A stretch of 64,000 nucleotides of DNA, taken from Pinibacter sp031553495 (lineage in GTDB: Bacteria > Bacteroidota > Bacteroidia > Chitinophagales > Chitinophagaceae). The stretch is taken from contig JAVBLN010000005.1 in assembly GCA_031553495.1 (NCBI GenBank), positions 3,500-67,499 on the forward strand, written 5' to 3'. The translations under genes were made by a program, and so were the position numbers. The notes beneath the pieces are model-generated. The model saw nothing but the letters and a program-made list of their open reading frames with translations. It had not been told where the DNA came from and did no database searches. Below are positions 26,727-36,875 of the stretch, in pieces (within the stretch, counting starts at the first letter, position 1; each line of letters begins with the position of its first letter).

Positions 26727-29700
26727 ATGAAAAACGCCCGGTATATTATTTCTGTTTTTTTGTCGGCATGTATTTCATTTTCATATGCGCAAAATCCATC
26801 CGTATTCAGAGAATACTATAAAGAATATAAAACGTATCCATTTTCCGATCCGGATCCAATTCCAAACTTTAGTAAAATATATCCTTACTACAGGTTTGAC
26901 GGATTTACAAATACTGCGGTTAACAAAAAGTGGAAAGTTGTTGAACTGGAGAACGATTATTTACGCTTAACAATCCTGCCTGAGATCGGTGGAAAAATAT
27001 GGTCTGCAATTGACAAACAAACAGGCCGGTCATTTATCTACAATAACAGCGTTGTCAAATTTAGAGATATTGCTTTGAGAGGCCCCTGGACGAGCGGAGG
27101 CATTGAAGCTAATTATGGTGTAATTGGTCATACGCCAAATTGCGCTACACCGGTAAATTACATTGTGCAACACAACAATGATGGTAGCGCTAGTTTTATT
27201 ATGAGCGTGTTGGATCGTTTAAGTAAAACAAGGTGGACACTGGAAGTAAATTTACCAAAAGACAAAGCATACTTTATAACACGCTCATTCTGGCAAAATG
27301 GTTCACCTGTGCAGCAGCCCTATTATAGCTGGATGAATGCGGGCATAAAAGCAAATGACCATTTGAAATTTTACTACCCGGGAACTACGTGGATTGAACA
27401 TAACGGAGATGCACATACGTGGCCATTTGATAGTGGGAGAAAAAAAGATCTTTCCAACTATGTTGAAAATGATTTTATAAGTTCCAAATCATACCATGTT
27501 ACAAGTACATATAGTAAATACTTTGGCGCTTATTGGCGTGATGAAGATTATGGCATAGTCCATTTTTCAGAAAGAGGAGATAAAGTAGGAAAAAAATTAT
27601 TCTCGTGGGCTTTATCGGATCAGGGCAAAATATGGGAAGAGCTACTTACTGATAACGACGGACAATATGTAGAAATTCAAAGTGGCAGGCTTTTTAATCA
27701 GAACCAGGAAGAAAGTAGTTTTACGCCATTTAAGCAAAGGCGTTTTGCTCCTTTTCAAACTGATAGCTGGGAAGAATATTGGTATCCATTTAAAAATACA
27801 GGTGGATTAAGTGATGCAAGCCTGGCCGGTGTGGTTAATTGCAGGCAAACAAGTGACAGTTTGTTTATCGCCTTTTCACCAGTATCATTTATCAATGATA
27901 GCATCAAAATTTATGATGATTCCGGCGTGTTGCTTTATAAAGATCAAATCACATTAAAGCCGTTGGAGATATTCCATAAAGCGCTGCCATTAAAGAGTGG
28001 AAGAAAAGCGGCGAATATACTTTTGGCAGATCAACAACTGGATATTGTTACCAACAGTAGCAAAACACTCGATCGTCCTGTAGAGCACTTGCGGGATTTT
28101 AATTGGAATTCGGCATATGGCTTATATATGCAGGGACGTGATTTGGCCAGGTTTACACACTATTCCGAAGCCGAAATAAAATTACGGGAAGCTTTACTTA
28201 AAGATGCCGGATTATTACCGGCTCTTACTGAAATGTCAATGCTTCAATACCGGAAAATGAAATATGATTCCTCGTATTACTATGCAAAAAAAGCGTTGAG
28301 TATAGATGCATATGATGCAGCAGCAAATTATTATTATGCTCTTGCTGCAATACATTTGGGAAAAAGGTTTGATGCCTTGGATGGATTTGAAGTTGCGGCT
28401 CTTGATCCTGCGTACAACAGCGCTTCCAATACTGAATTGAGCAAATTGTATTTTCAGGAAAAAGATTTTCAGAAAGCACTCGAATATGCCCAAAAAAGCC
28501 TGTTTAATAATGCTCGCAACATTGAAGGATTGCAATTGCAATACCTGGCAACACGTTTTTTAAATAGCAATACGGCTTCCATTAAAAACAAAATACAATT
28601 ACTTGATCCGTTAAATCCTTTTGTCGGTTTTGAAGAATATGTAAGTATGCCCGGCAATAGTGCAAAACAAAAATTCACTCAGCGTTTTACAGGAGAAATG
28701 CCCTGGGAGGATTACCTGCATTTAGCTGTTTGGTACTATAATGTTGGGTTAATTGATGAAAGTAAAGAAGTGCTTTCATTATCGCCAACAAACAGTGAAG
28801 TGCTATTCTGGAAAGCTTTTCTCAACCAAAACAAAACAGAACTATTAGACTCTGCAATTAAAAGTTCCGCGTATCTTGTTTTTCCATACATGTCTGAAAC
28901 TGCAGTAGTAATGCAATGGGCCATGAAACAAACAACCGACTGGAAACCCGCATACTATTTGGCATTGATCAATATTTACAGAAACAATTTAACGGATGCG
29001 GCAACATTACTGAATACAATTACCACGCAGGTTAACTTCGCGCCTTTTTATATAGTCAAGGCATTGTACGGCAACACCGGCAATAAGCTTGAAAACCTGA
29101 AAGCCGCCACACTTGCAGATCCTAACGAATGGCGATATGGCAATTTGCTTGCTGAATATTTTATAGCACACAAGAATTATAAGTCAGCATTGGAAGTTGC
29201 CGGCTCTTATCACAAATTGCATCCTGAAAATTATATAACAGGCATGGTTTACATCCGCTGCTTAATGCTAAATGATATGTATAGCCTGGCAGAAAAAGAA
29301 TTATCCGTAATTAAAATTCTGCCCTATGAAGGAGCAACTTATGGCCGTAATTTATATATGGAAACGAAACTTATGTTGGCATGGAATGCACTGCAAAATA
29401 AATCGTATAAAAAAGCACTGAATAAAATTGCGGAATCCGAAATATGGCCACGTAGCCTTGGAGTGGGAAAACCATATGATGAGGTAATTGATAATGGAAT
29501 GGAACTTTGGATGAAATCAATTGTGTATAGTAAAATGAATGATAAAAAAGAAGCAGACAAATACTTATCACTTCTTACAAAAAAACAATTTGATTCGCTC
29601 TCATTCAGTAATTTACTAAAGGCAAAAGCATTGCAACAGCAAGGACTTGTAACTGAGGGCGACCAACAATTCAATTCATGGCTTAATCTTCAGAACGATA

Positions 29701-29801
29701 CACAAGTGATAGCAATGAGCAAGGAATTTTATAATTCAGGAAATAATTTTGATTTTTTACTAAAACAAATTTCCCAAAAAACTGATAAAAGATTGTTTTG
29801 A
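26727..29801 (+). CDS. Secreted DUF5107 protein with C-terminal tetratricopeptide repeats
   Basis: A 1024-residue exported protein. I start at the ATG at 26727, which begins a good signal peptide (MKNARYIISVFLSACISFSYAQ). The longer open frame to 26634 is encoded by a repeat element. The N-terminal half (about 60-400) is a DUF5107 domain: LTILPEIGGKIWSAIDK, TSGGIEANYGVIGHTPN, PYYSWMNAGIKA. Its fold resembles that of aldose-1-epimerase and galactose-mutarotase proteins. From about residue 470 on, TPR helices dominate (YSEAEIKLREALLKDAGLLP). DUF5107-TPR proteins are common beside bacterial glycan genes, with no agreed reaction. The gene is the last of the first susCD set. Confidence 0.78.
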   Translation: MKNARYIISVFLSACISFSYAQNPSVFREYYKEYKTYPFSDPDPIPNFSKIYPYYRFDGFTNTAVNKKWKVVELENDYLRLTILPEIGGKIWSAIDKQTGRSFIYNNSVVKFRDIALRGPWTSGGIEANYGVIGHTPNCATPVNYIVQHNNDGSASFIMSVLDRLSKTRWTLEVNLPKDKAYFITRSFWQNGSPVQQPYYSWMNAGIKANDHLKFYYPGTTWIEHNGDAHTWPFDSGRKKDLSNYVENDFISSKSYHVTSTYSKYFGAYWRDEDYGIVHFSERGDKVGKKLFSWALSDQGKIWEELLTDNDGQYVEIQSGRLFNQNQEESSFTPFKQRRFAPFQTDSWEEYWYPFKNTGGLSDASLAGVVNCRQTSDSLFIAFSPVSFINDSIKIYDDSGVLLYKDQITLKPLEIFHKALPLKSGRKAANILLADQQLDIVTNSSKTLDRPVEHLRDFNWNSAYGLYMQGRDLARFTHYSEAEIKLREALLKDAGLLPALTEMSMLQYRKMKYDSSYYYAKKALSIDAYDAAANYYYALAAIHLGKRFDALDGFEVAALDPAYNSASNTELSKLYFQEKDFQKALEYAQKSLFNNARNIEGLQLQYLATRFLNSNTASIKNKIQLLDPLNPFVGFEEYVSMPGNSAKQKFTQRFTGEMPWEDYLHLAVWYYNVGLIDESKEVLSLSPTNSEVLFWKAFLNQNKTELLDSAIKSSAYLVFPYMSETAVVMQWAMKQTTDWKPAYYLALINIYRNNLTDAATLLNTITTQVNFAPFYIVKALYGNTGNKLENLKAATLADPNEWRYGNLLAEYFIAHKNYKSALEVAGSYHKLHPENYITGMVYIRCLMLNDMYSLAEKELSVIKILPYEGATYGRNLYMETKLMLAWNALQNKSYKKALNKIAESEIWPRSLGVGKPYDEVIDNGMELWMKSIVYSKMNDKKEADKYLSLLTKKQFDSLSFSNLLKAKALQQQGLVTEGDQQFNSWLNLQNDTQVIAMSKEFYNSGNNFDFLLKQISQKTDKRLF

Positions 29802-29842
29802 TTGATCTCTAATATTTAGTGTTTGCAGCAAGTAAGATCTGT

Positions 29843-29916
29843 TTCATTTTTGAGCCGGGCGGTAGTAATACTATTGAGCAACTGTTGCGTCGCATTTTGT
29901 TCATCAGTAGTATTCT
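29843..29916 (+). repeat. Dispersed repeat, copy 13 (plus, GCGTCGC core)
   Basis: GAGCCGGGCGGTAGTAATAC, TATTGAGCAACTG, core, then ATTTTGTTCATCAGTAGTAT. The left arm here resembles the usual right arm (GTAGTAATACTATTGAGCAA), so the arms have been exchanged or copied. It lies in the 500-base gap between the DUF5107 and fecR 2 genes, which has no gene. Confidence 0.75.
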
Positions 29917-30008
29917 CCTCTTTTACTTTTTCAGTCGAAAATTTCAATTTTTCAAATTCAAGTTGTAATACCAAACATTGAAGCTATTTACCACCGGTAA
30001 AAAATTTT

Positions 30009-30071
30009 AGCATTTTTTTAGAAAAATTATGTGTGTGTAACATCAAAAACAACTCTATGTATAATAGAGGC
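30009..30071 (+). promoter_or_regulatory. Second copy of the fecR upstream motif (probable ECF promoter)
   Basis: AGCATT, T-tract, AAATTATGTGTGTGTA, CAAAAAC, ACTCTATG, TAATAGAGGC. Compared with 15512-15577 the block is conserved over its whole length with few changes and a one- to three-base shift near the end. There is no sigma gene within 10 kb on this side, which points to control from the sigma gene at 14824. Confidence 0.6.
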
Positions 30072-30301
30072 GGTTTTAATGGAAACACTCATAGTGTGCA
30101 ACACATTTATAATCAATACACATGAATTAATAGTAGTTTCTTTTAATGAAAGCACTATAAAGCTTGTGATAGCATTTTGTTCTAAGTGTTGATATAGTTA
30201 AAGTGTTTGCCATCAATGCGCAGCAGTTGCTCAATAGTTGTACTGGTGCCCTGCCCTTAATAAAACTGGTTTTAAATACTGCAACTATTAATAAGCAATT
30301 A

Positions 30302-31432
30302 ATGGATAATAAGGATTTTATAGCATTATTTGAAAAATTCGAACGAGGGGAAGCCACTCCGGAGGAAATTGAAACCCTTGTAAACTATGATGATGGCTTT
30401 CATCTGGAAGAGGCGGCTGATGAAAAAGATTCATTAGGATATAAGAAAGTACGTAAAAGGATATTAAGACAGTTGCAACACAATATTAAAGGAGAAACAA
30501 AAGCTACCTATTGGAAATTATTATGGGCTGCCGCAGCCGCAGCGGTTATTGTGTTTGTTGTTTTCATTTGGGAAAACAAACAACAGGCGGCACCGGAAAA
30601 AGAAGTTGTTCAAACACCGCAAAACCTGTTCCAACCTGGAAATTCCGCAATTTTAACAATGGCGGATGGTAAGCAGATCGCATTAAATGATGTGGCTGTA
30701 GGAACGGTTGCAGAACAAGAAGGTATCGTAATTGAAAAACAACAAAACGGAATATTAGAATACAAGATTGAAGGCAATGCAAATGTTGGCAAAGTTGATA
30801 CGAACACAATAGCCACTCCACGCGGTTCGGAATACACAGTGGTATTGCCTGATGGAACAAAAGTATGGCTGAATGCAGCATCTGCATTGCGATTTCCGGT
30901 TGCATTCAAGGGAAATGAAAGAGAGGTGTATTTAAATGGTGAGGCATATTTTGAAGTGGCAAAAGACAAAAGCAAACCATTCAGGGTGAAATTTAACAAA
31001 GAGGTGGTTGAAGTTTTGGGTACACACTTCAACATAATGGCTTATAAAGATGAACCGGAATCGAGAACAACTTTAATTGAAGGTTCTATAAAAATTGCTA
31101 AGAGTAACATAAGTAAAATATTAAAACCGGGTCAGCAGGCTGTTAGCAATTATCAAAGTAATAGTTTGAATGTGCAATCAGCAAACATTTACGACGTAAT
31201 AGCCTGGAAAGACGGACTATATATTTTTCAAAATACCGGTATTGAAACAATCATGAAGCAGGCACAACGCTGGTATGATATTGAAGTTGAGTATCGCGGA
31301 GATATGTCGCAAAAAAAATTCGGTGGCCGGATTTCCAAGTATGAAAACATAGCCGACTTATTAAAAAACCTTGAAATAACCGGAACAATTCATTTTAAAA
31401 CGGAAGGTAAAAAAATAATAGTTATGCCATAA
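30302..31432 (+). CDS. FecR-family anti-sigma factor 2 (no sigma gene beside it)
   Basis: A 376-residue inner-membrane protein. I start at the ATG at 30302 because MDNKDFIALFEKFERGEAT aligns with the start of FecR 1, and the 33 extra in-frame codons upstream do not. The membrane span is at about residues 81-98 (LLWAAAAAAVIVFVVFIW). The FecR domain begins near EYTVVLPDGTKVWLNAASA and has EVLGTHFNIMAYKDE. The C-terminal DUF4974 domain ends KTEGKKIIVMP. It shares most motifs with FecR 1, so the two loci arose by duplication. It should link SusC 2 to a sigma factor, probably the one encoded 15 kb upstream. Confidence 0.92.
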   Translation: MDNKDFIALFEKFERGEATPEEIETLVNYDDGFHLEEAADEKDSLGYKKVRKRILRQLQHNIKGETKATYWKLLWAAAAAAVIVFVVFIWENKQQAAPEKEVVQTPQNLFQPGNSAILTMADGKQIALNDVAVGTVAEQEGIVIEKQQNGILEYKIEGNANVGKVDTNTIATPRGSEYTVVLPDGTKVWLNAASALRFPVAFKGNEREVYLNGEAYFEVAKDKSKPFRVKFNKEVVEVLGTHFNIMAYKDEPESRTTLIEGSIKIAKSNISKILKPGQQAVSNYQSNSLNVQSANIYDVIAWKDGLYIFQNTGIETIMKQAQRWYDIEVEYRGDMSQKKFGGRISKYENIADLLKNLEITGTIHFKTEGKKIIVMP

Positions 31433-31473
31433 GAAACAAAAAAACAACTAATTAATAAGAACTGTATGTATGA

Positions 31474-31558
31474 CTTTTTTTATTATGAACCCGGCATTTG
31501 AATTACTATGGAACAGCCGTTGCGTCGCATTCCATTCATCGGTTGAATATATATTGGG
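31474..31558 (+). repeat. Dispersed repeat, copy 14 (plus, GCGTCGC core)
   Basis: T-tract, ATTATGAACCCGGC, arm GAATTACTATGGAACAG, CCGTTG, core, then ATTCCATTCATCGG. A diverged copy forming a pair with copy 15 between fecR 2 and susC 2. Confidence 0.75.
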
Positions 31559-31622
31559 CGGGTTGATTGGTTGGAAATAATCTGCAGACAAAACTCAAAA
31601 CTCATTGCTCAAAACTCAATAC

Positions 31623-31700
31623 TCGCTCAATAGCATTACTACCGTACAAGTGAGTGACACAACAGAAGCTTAATAGTAGCAATACCGCCGACACCAAAAA
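31623..31700 (-). repeat. Dispersed repeat, copy 15 (minus, GTGTCAC core)
   Basis: Very close to copy 16: GCTCAATAGCATTACTACCG, AAGTGAGTGACACAAC, AGAAGCTTAATAGTAGCAAT and ACCGCCGACACC followed by A-rich DNA. Confidence 0.88.
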
Positions 31701-31761
31701 TAAAAATTGAAAATTCTTATACTGCCCTAAAGTATAACAACAGTTTTGCCCGAAAACAAAT

Positions 31762-31807
31762 ACAGGAAACGTTGGTCCGTTCCCTGTACTTAAACAGCTT
31801 TCGCTGT
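31762..31807 (+). promoter_or_regulatory. Two-hairpin leader of susC 2
   Basis: Hairpin one is 31762-31787: ACAGGAAACG, loop TTGGTC, CGTTCCCTGT. It keeps the single mismatch at the same place as before susC 1, while an A-T pair replaces C-G. Hairpin two is 31794-31807: ACAGC, loop TTTC, GCTGT. The start codon is 62 bases further on, against 63 before susC 1. Confidence 0.65.
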
Positions 31808-31868
31808 GCCGGGTGTTCAAAATTAGTGATGCTTGCAACTAAATTATTTAACATCCCAACATTTACAA

Positions 31869-34800
31869 ATGTACAGAAATTCCAATTTGATTATTTCTGC
31901 AACGTTTTTTCGTCTTGGATATTTACGAAAAATCTTCAGAGTAATGAAACTAACAATTGCTTTATGTATTGTTGTGTTGATGCAGGTTAATGCCAACACT
32001 TACAGTCAGAACATTAGTTTACATGTAAGAAATGCACCGCTTGAAAATGTGCTGACAATGATCAGCAAACAAAGCGGCTACAATTTCATTTACAATTCAA
32101 TTATGCTAAAAGAGGCTAGTCCGGTGACCTTAGAAGTAAAGGACAAATCTCTTGATGAAGTGTTGGTTCTGTGTTTCAAAGACCAGCCGCTAACTTATGT
32201 TTTAAACGACAATACGGTGGTAATAAAAAAAAGACCGGAAACCAAAGCCATACCTGCAATAATAACGGAACTGCCCGAAGTTATACCTCCCATTACTATT
32301 ACGGGAAGAGTTGTAAGTGAAGATGGCACTCCTGTTGCGAATGCGAGTGTAATGATAAAGGGTACCTCCCAGGGAACTTCCAGTAATAGCAATGGAGAAT
32401 TTTCAATAACCGTACCTGATAGAAAAGCTGTATTGGTCATTTCTTCTATAGGCTACAAACAGCAAGAGGTTTCGATTGGTAACCGCGACCATATCGATGT
32501 AATAATGCAAAAAACTGAAGAAAGGATGGAAGATGTGGTAGTGGTTGGTTATGGAACTACAGCATCAAGAGATTTGACAGCTCCTATCGTTACTATAAAA
32601 AATGATGAGATAACAAAACAGCCGGTATCAAATGCTGCCAGCGCTTTGCAGGGCAAGGTGGCTGGCATGGTCATCAGCAACGACGGAAAACCGGGAAGCT
32701 CACCTTTTATAATGATCAGGGGGCTGGGAACGGTAGAGTCATCTTCTAAACCGCTTTTTGTGGTGGACGATGTGTTTATGGATGATATTAGTTTTCTTGC
32801 TTCTAGTGATATTGAATCTGTAACAGTTTTAAAAGATGCGTCATCCTCAGCTATTTACGGTATCAGGGCTGCCAATGGAGTAATTATCATTACCACAAAG
32901 AAAGGCGCTAAAAACAAAAGCATGCAGATTTCACTGAATGCTTATACCGGGTTTCAACAAGGCACAAACCTGTTGCCAATGGCCGGAAGGGATGAATACA
33001 TTACACTGATCAATGAAAAGATGTATTCTTCGTATTTGAGAGATACAGCTAATTCTTCTTACATACCGTTAGATCCGGCAAAGTTTTCAGCGAATACCGA
33101 CTGGTTTGATGAAATATTAAGAGGCGCCGCCTGGATGCAGAATTATGATGTAAGTGTATCAGGAGGCAGCGAAAAATCTACTTACTATTTTGGTATAGGT
33201 TATCTTAACCAGGATGGGTTATTGAAAAATAACAATTACCAAAGGATCACATTACGTGGTGCGCAGGATTTTTTTATTGGCAAACATGTTAAAACCGGTT
33301 ACAATGCCACTCTTAGCGGATGGCGGGAACATGCGCCGGTAGATGTATTTGCCGCTGCATTTATTTCTCCACCTGTTTTTGCACCGAAAGATGCGAATGG
33401 TAATTTTACAGATCCAACCGGAATTGGGCAATTTAGTAATCCTGCAGCTACACAGTACTACTACAATAATGAGAATGATAATATCAGGGCGCTTGTTAAT
33501 GCTTACCTGGAAGTGAAGCCGGTGAATGATATAACAATACGCACTTCATTTACTCCGGATATAAGAACCACTTTTTCAAAAACATATATACCTCACTACA
33601 GGATTTCTACTATTCAGTATGATACCGGAAGTTTGACCAAAGAAAGCGACTATAATATCAATTATGTGTGGGACAATACGGCTACCTACGATAAGAATTT
33701 TGGCGATCACAAATTAAAAGCAATGGTAGGCTTTTCAGCAGTATCAACAGGTGGAGAGTATTTGAATGTAAAGAACATAAATGTTCCCTATTATACCGAT
33801 GCTACACTTTATTTTAATAATGGCCCGTCATCAGGATTTTCTGTTGGCAATGCGCCTTATGCTAAAGTAAAATCAACATCCTATTACGGTCGTATCAATT
33901 ACTCGTTTAAGAACCGCTATCTTCTTACAGCCACATTGCGACGGGACGGGTCGTCGAGCTTTCCTGCCGATAACAGATGGTCTACATTCCCATCCATCGG
34001 TCTTGGTTGGATAATGTCGAGTGAAAACTTTATGGATAAAGTGAAGTTCCTTGATTATTTGAAAATTAGAGCGGCCTATGGAGAATTAGGTAATGCCAAT
34101 GTGCCAGTTAACGCTTATACAGCCTTAACTGAAGGTGGGCCTTATTACTCAGCAATTTTTGGCCCTTATGGCTCAACTAATATTGACCAGGGACGTAATA
34201 ACATTGGAAGTGTGAACCAGATAAAATGGGAAAAAACATCTGAGTATGATATAGGATTTGATGCCACATTATTTAATTACCGTTTAACAGCCGTTGTTGA
34301 TTACTACCGCCGCGTTACAAGTAATGCGGTTTTCCAATTGAAACCATTGATGGTGGCGGGTGCTGGGCAATGGGCTACTCAAAGCGCCAATGTGGCGTGG
34401 GTGCTTAACAGAGGTGTGGAAGTGTCTCTGAACTGGAATGATAACATAACAGACAAGATTTCTTACAGAGTGGGTGGAAACATAACTACCATTCACAATG
34501 AAATTTTAAAGCTGGCACCGGGGGTTTCGCCATATTATGACGCGAATGTATTTAGCGGAAACCAGGCTACTTTCACGCAAAAGGGCCGTCCCGTAGGCGA
34601 TTTCAATGTGTACCAGGCGATTGGTGTGTTCCAGAATTTGGATGAAGTGAAAAACTATAAAGACAAGAATGGAAATGTTATTATGCCAAATGCTGTGCCG
34701 GGCGATTTGAAATATGCGGACTTGAACGGTGATGGAATACTGGATAAAAACGACAGAGTTGGCGTGGGAAGCTATTTGCCAAAATTGTTATATGGTTTTA

Positions 34801-35285
34801 ACATAGGATTGAATATTCACCAGTTTGATATATCCGCCGATTTTCAAGGGGTTGCGGGTAATAAGATATACAACAAAAAACGTGTGAACCGTTTTGGAAA
34901 TGAAAATTACGATATCAATTTTTTTAACCATTGCTGGCATGGTGAAGGATCTTCAAATTCTTATCCGAGTGCAGATGTTGCCGGTGGTATGAATTCCATC
35001 CCGAATACATTCTTTGTTGAATCCGGAAATTATTTCCGCCTAAGAAATTTGCAAATAGGATATCAATTACCGGAGCAGGTATTATCGAAAACCGGTATTA
35101 AGAAATTAAGGATTTTCATTACCGCGCAAAACCTGTTTACATTTTTCAAGTATAAAGGTTATTCACCGGAAATTGTTGGCGCCGGCAATTTTGATACTAT
35201 GCAAACAGCTACAAATATGGGACTTGACAATGGTATTTATCCGTTGTCACGTATCATCAACTTTGGTGTGAACATGGCGTTTTAA
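31869..35285 (+). CDS. susC: SusC/RagA-type TonB-dependent receptor 2 with STN domain
   Basis: A 1138-residue outer-membrane transporter. I start at 31869 because ATGTACAGAAATTCC matches the start of susC 1, and the 12 extra codons upstream do not look coding. The order is signal peptide (to about residue 47), STN domain with NVLTMISKQSGYNFIYNS, and the carboxypeptidase-like domain (TGRVVSEDGTPVANASVMIKG). The plug follows, with VVVVGYGTTASRDLTAPI and ASSAIYGIRAANGVIIITTK, then the barrel. The first 100 residues closely follow SusC 1 and the barrel differs, so the two probably bind different glycans. The paired SusD gene begins 130 bases later, after a repeat copy. Confidence 0.93.
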   Translation: MYRNSNLIISATFFRLGYLRKIFRVMKLTIALCIVVLMQVNANTYSQNISLHVRNAPLENVLTMISKQSGYNFIYNSIMLKEASPVTLEVKDKSLDEVLVLCFKDQPLTYVLNDNTVVIKKRPETKAIPAIITELPEVIPPITITGRVVSEDGTPVANASVMIKGTSQGTSSNSNGEFSITVPDRKAVLVISSIGYKQQEVSIGNRDHIDVIMQKTEERMEDVVVVGYGTTASRDLTAPIVTIKNDEITKQPVSNAASALQGKVAGMVISNDGKPGSSPFIMIRGLGTVESSSKPLFVVDDVFMDDISFLASSDIESVTVLKDASSSAIYGIRAANGVIIITTKKGAKNKSMQISLNAYTGFQQGTNLLPMAGRDEYITLINEKMYSSYLRDTANSSYIPLDPAKFSANTDWFDEILRGAAWMQNYDVSVSGGSEKSTYYFGIGYLNQDGLLKNNNYQRITLRGAQDFFIGKHVKTGYNATLSGWREHAPVDVFAAAFISPPVFAPKDANGNFTDPTGIGQFSNPAATQYYYNNENDNIRALVNAYLEVKPVNDITIRTSFTPDIRTTFSKTYIPHYRISTIQYDTGSLTKESDYNINYVWDNTATYDKNFGDHKLKAMVGFSAVSTGGEYLNVKNINVPYYTDATLYFNNGPSSGFSVGNAPYAKVKSTSYYGRINYSFKNRYLLTATLRRDGSSSFPADNRWSTFPSIGLGWIMSSENFMDKVKFLDYLKIRAAYGELGNANVPVNAYTALTEGGPYYSAIFGPYGSTNIDQGRNNIGSVNQIKWEKTSEYDIGFDATLFNYRLTAVVDYYRRVTSNAVFQLKPLMVAGAGQWATQSANVAWVLNRGVEVSLNWNDNITDKISYRVGGNITTIHNEILKLAPGVSPYYDANVFSGNQATFTQKGRPVGDFNVYQAIGVFQNLDEVKNYKDKNGNVIMPNAVPGDLKYADLNGDGILDKNDRVGVGSYLPKLLYGFNIGLNIHQFDISADFQGVAGNKIYNKKRVNRFGNENYDINFFNHCWHGEGSSNSYPSADVAGGMNSIPNTFFVESGNYFRLRNLQIGYQLPEQVLSKTGIKKLRIFITAQNLFTFFKYKGYSPEIVGAGNFDTMQTATNMGLDNGIYPLSRIINFGVNMAF

Positions 35286-35308
35286 GCAAATGTGAAAATG
35301 TGATGATG

Positions 35309-35388
35309 CGCTCAATAGAATTACTACCGCACAAGTGAGTGACACAACAGAAGCTTAATAGTAGCAATACCGATGGTATCCAAAAAAA
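35309..35388 (-). repeat. Dispersed repeat, copy 16 (minus, GTGTCAC core)
   Basis: GCTCAATAGAATTACTACCG, CACAAGTGAGTGACACAAC, AGAAGCTTAATAGTAGCAAT and an A-tract. It fills most of the gap between susC 2 and susD 2 without touching the reading frame of either, unlike copy 9. Confidence 0.88.
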
Positions 35389-35415
35389 GATTCAATCAAA
35401 AATAAAATTTTTTCT

Positions 35416-36849
35416 ATGAGACGAAGTTTTGTCTTATTAATCATATTAAGCTTGTTTGCAGGTTGCAACAAGTACATGGAATTTCCTGCAGAAGGTGAAA
35501 TTCCGCAATCTAAATTTTATCAGAATGCTGATGATGCAAAACAGGCAATGGTTTCAATGTATGGTCTCCTGCGCAGCTACGCTGTTTTCGGAGGAACAAA
35601 TTACCTCATCTTAAGCGAGTTTACTTCCGACAATGTAATTAAAGGAAGTGTGGCCGGTGATGGTGAGTGGGCGCTTGCATATAGCCGTTTCCAGTTTACT
35701 GCCGATGAAGGCCTAAACGGAAGTTTATGGGGCGGCAGATATTCGGGCATTAACCTGAGCAACCAGATTATAACAAATGTTCCGGAAGTTGCAATGGATC
35801 AGTCCACTAAAGACCGCTTTATAGCTGAAGCGAAATTTTTTAGAGCATTCCATTATTTCTATTTGGTACGCGGCTTTGGAGGTGTTCCAATAGTGGACCG
35901 TGTGCCCGTGGGAGCTGAAGCCGGAGTGCGCAAATCGGTAGATGAAACATGGGATTTTATTGAAAAAGATCTTAACGAAGCAATACCGGGTTTGCCGGAT
36001 GCGGTGCCTGCCGCAGAACTTGGCAGAGCCACGAAATGGGCCGCTAAATTCCTGCTGGCAAAAGCATACCTCTATCGTGAAAAATGGACTGAATGCAAAG
36101 CGCTTACTGATGAAATTATTGCAAGCAACAAGTATTCGTTATATCCTGATTTTTACAAATTGTTCAGGCCTGAACAGGAATTTTGTTCAGAATCCATTTT
36201 TGAAGTTTTATGCTCAAATATTGGAGATGATTGGGGACTTTCCAGTTGCCAGTATTCGCAAATACAAGGTGTGCGCAATCAATTTGACGCATGGGGCTGG
36301 GGAGCGCCTTCCGATAACCTGGCTGCGGCTTTTGATGCGGCGGGCGATGTGATTAGAAAAAAAGCAACCATTTTATACAGAGGTGACGTAACGCCTGATG
36401 GCGATTTGATTGAGGGCTCTGTTGAAATGCCTGGCGTTTCAGTTCCCCGGTATAGCGGCAAAGCTTATGTGCCATCACGCTTTCCCATTACACTGGCCTA
36501 TTATGGAAGCGATCAGAATATTCGCATTATGCGCTATGCAGAGGCATTGCTGATGAATGCAGAAGCTGCAGTGCATACGGGTGGAGACGCTGCAACGCCT
36601 TTGAATAAAGTGCGTGCAAGAGCAGGCCTCCCTCCTATTTCTAGCCCTACCATACAGCAGGTTTGGAATGAACGTCGACTTGAGCTTGCTTGTGAGCAAG
36701 ACCGTTTCTGGGATTTGGTTCGCACTAAGCAGGCGGCTACAGTATTGGCCGGACAAGGATTTAAAGTAGGTAAGCATGAGCTGTATCCTATACCTCCCGA
36801 TGAAGTTAATTTAAGCCAGGGTACTATTTATCAAAATCCCGGATGGTAA
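35416..36849 (+). CDS. susD: SusD/RagB-type glycan-binding lipoprotein 2
   Basis: A 477-residue surface lipoprotein with a clean short signal peptide and lipobox (MRRSFVLLIILSLFAGC, Cys17). The helical SusD core contains DDAKQAMVSMYGLLRSY, RFIAEAKFFRAFHYFYLVRGFGGVPIVD and WDLVRTKQAATVL. The family ending is IYQNPGW. It pairs with SusC 2. The product is shorter than SusD 1 and lacks any N-terminal extension. Its stop overlaps by a few bases the longer open frame of the LamG gene, so that gene is in the same transcript. Confidence 0.93.
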   Translation: MRRSFVLLIILSLFAGCNKYMEFPAEGEIPQSKFYQNADDAKQAMVSMYGLLRSYAVFGGTNYLILSEFTSDNVIKGSVAGDGEWALAYSRFQFTADEGLNGSLWGGRYSGINLSNQIITNVPEVAMDQSTKDRFIAEAKFFRAFHYFYLVRGFGGVPIVDRVPVGAEAGVRKSVDETWDFIEKDLNEAIPGLPDAVPAAELGRATKWAAKFLLAKAYLYREKWTECKALTDEIIASNKYSLYPDFYKLFRPEQEFCSESIFEVLCSNIGDDWGLSSCQYSQIQGVRNQFDAWGWGAPSDNLAAAFDAAGDVIRKKATILYRGDVTPDGDLIEGSVEMPGVSVPRYSGKAYVPSRFPITLAYYGSDQNIRIMRYAEALLMNAEAAVHTGGDAATPLNKVRARAGLPPISSPTIQQVWNERRLELACEQDRFWDLVRTKQAATVLAGQGFKVGKHELYPIPPDEVNLSQGTIYQNPGW

Positions 36850-36875
36850 TTTTTAATGAATCTAAAATGTGTACA

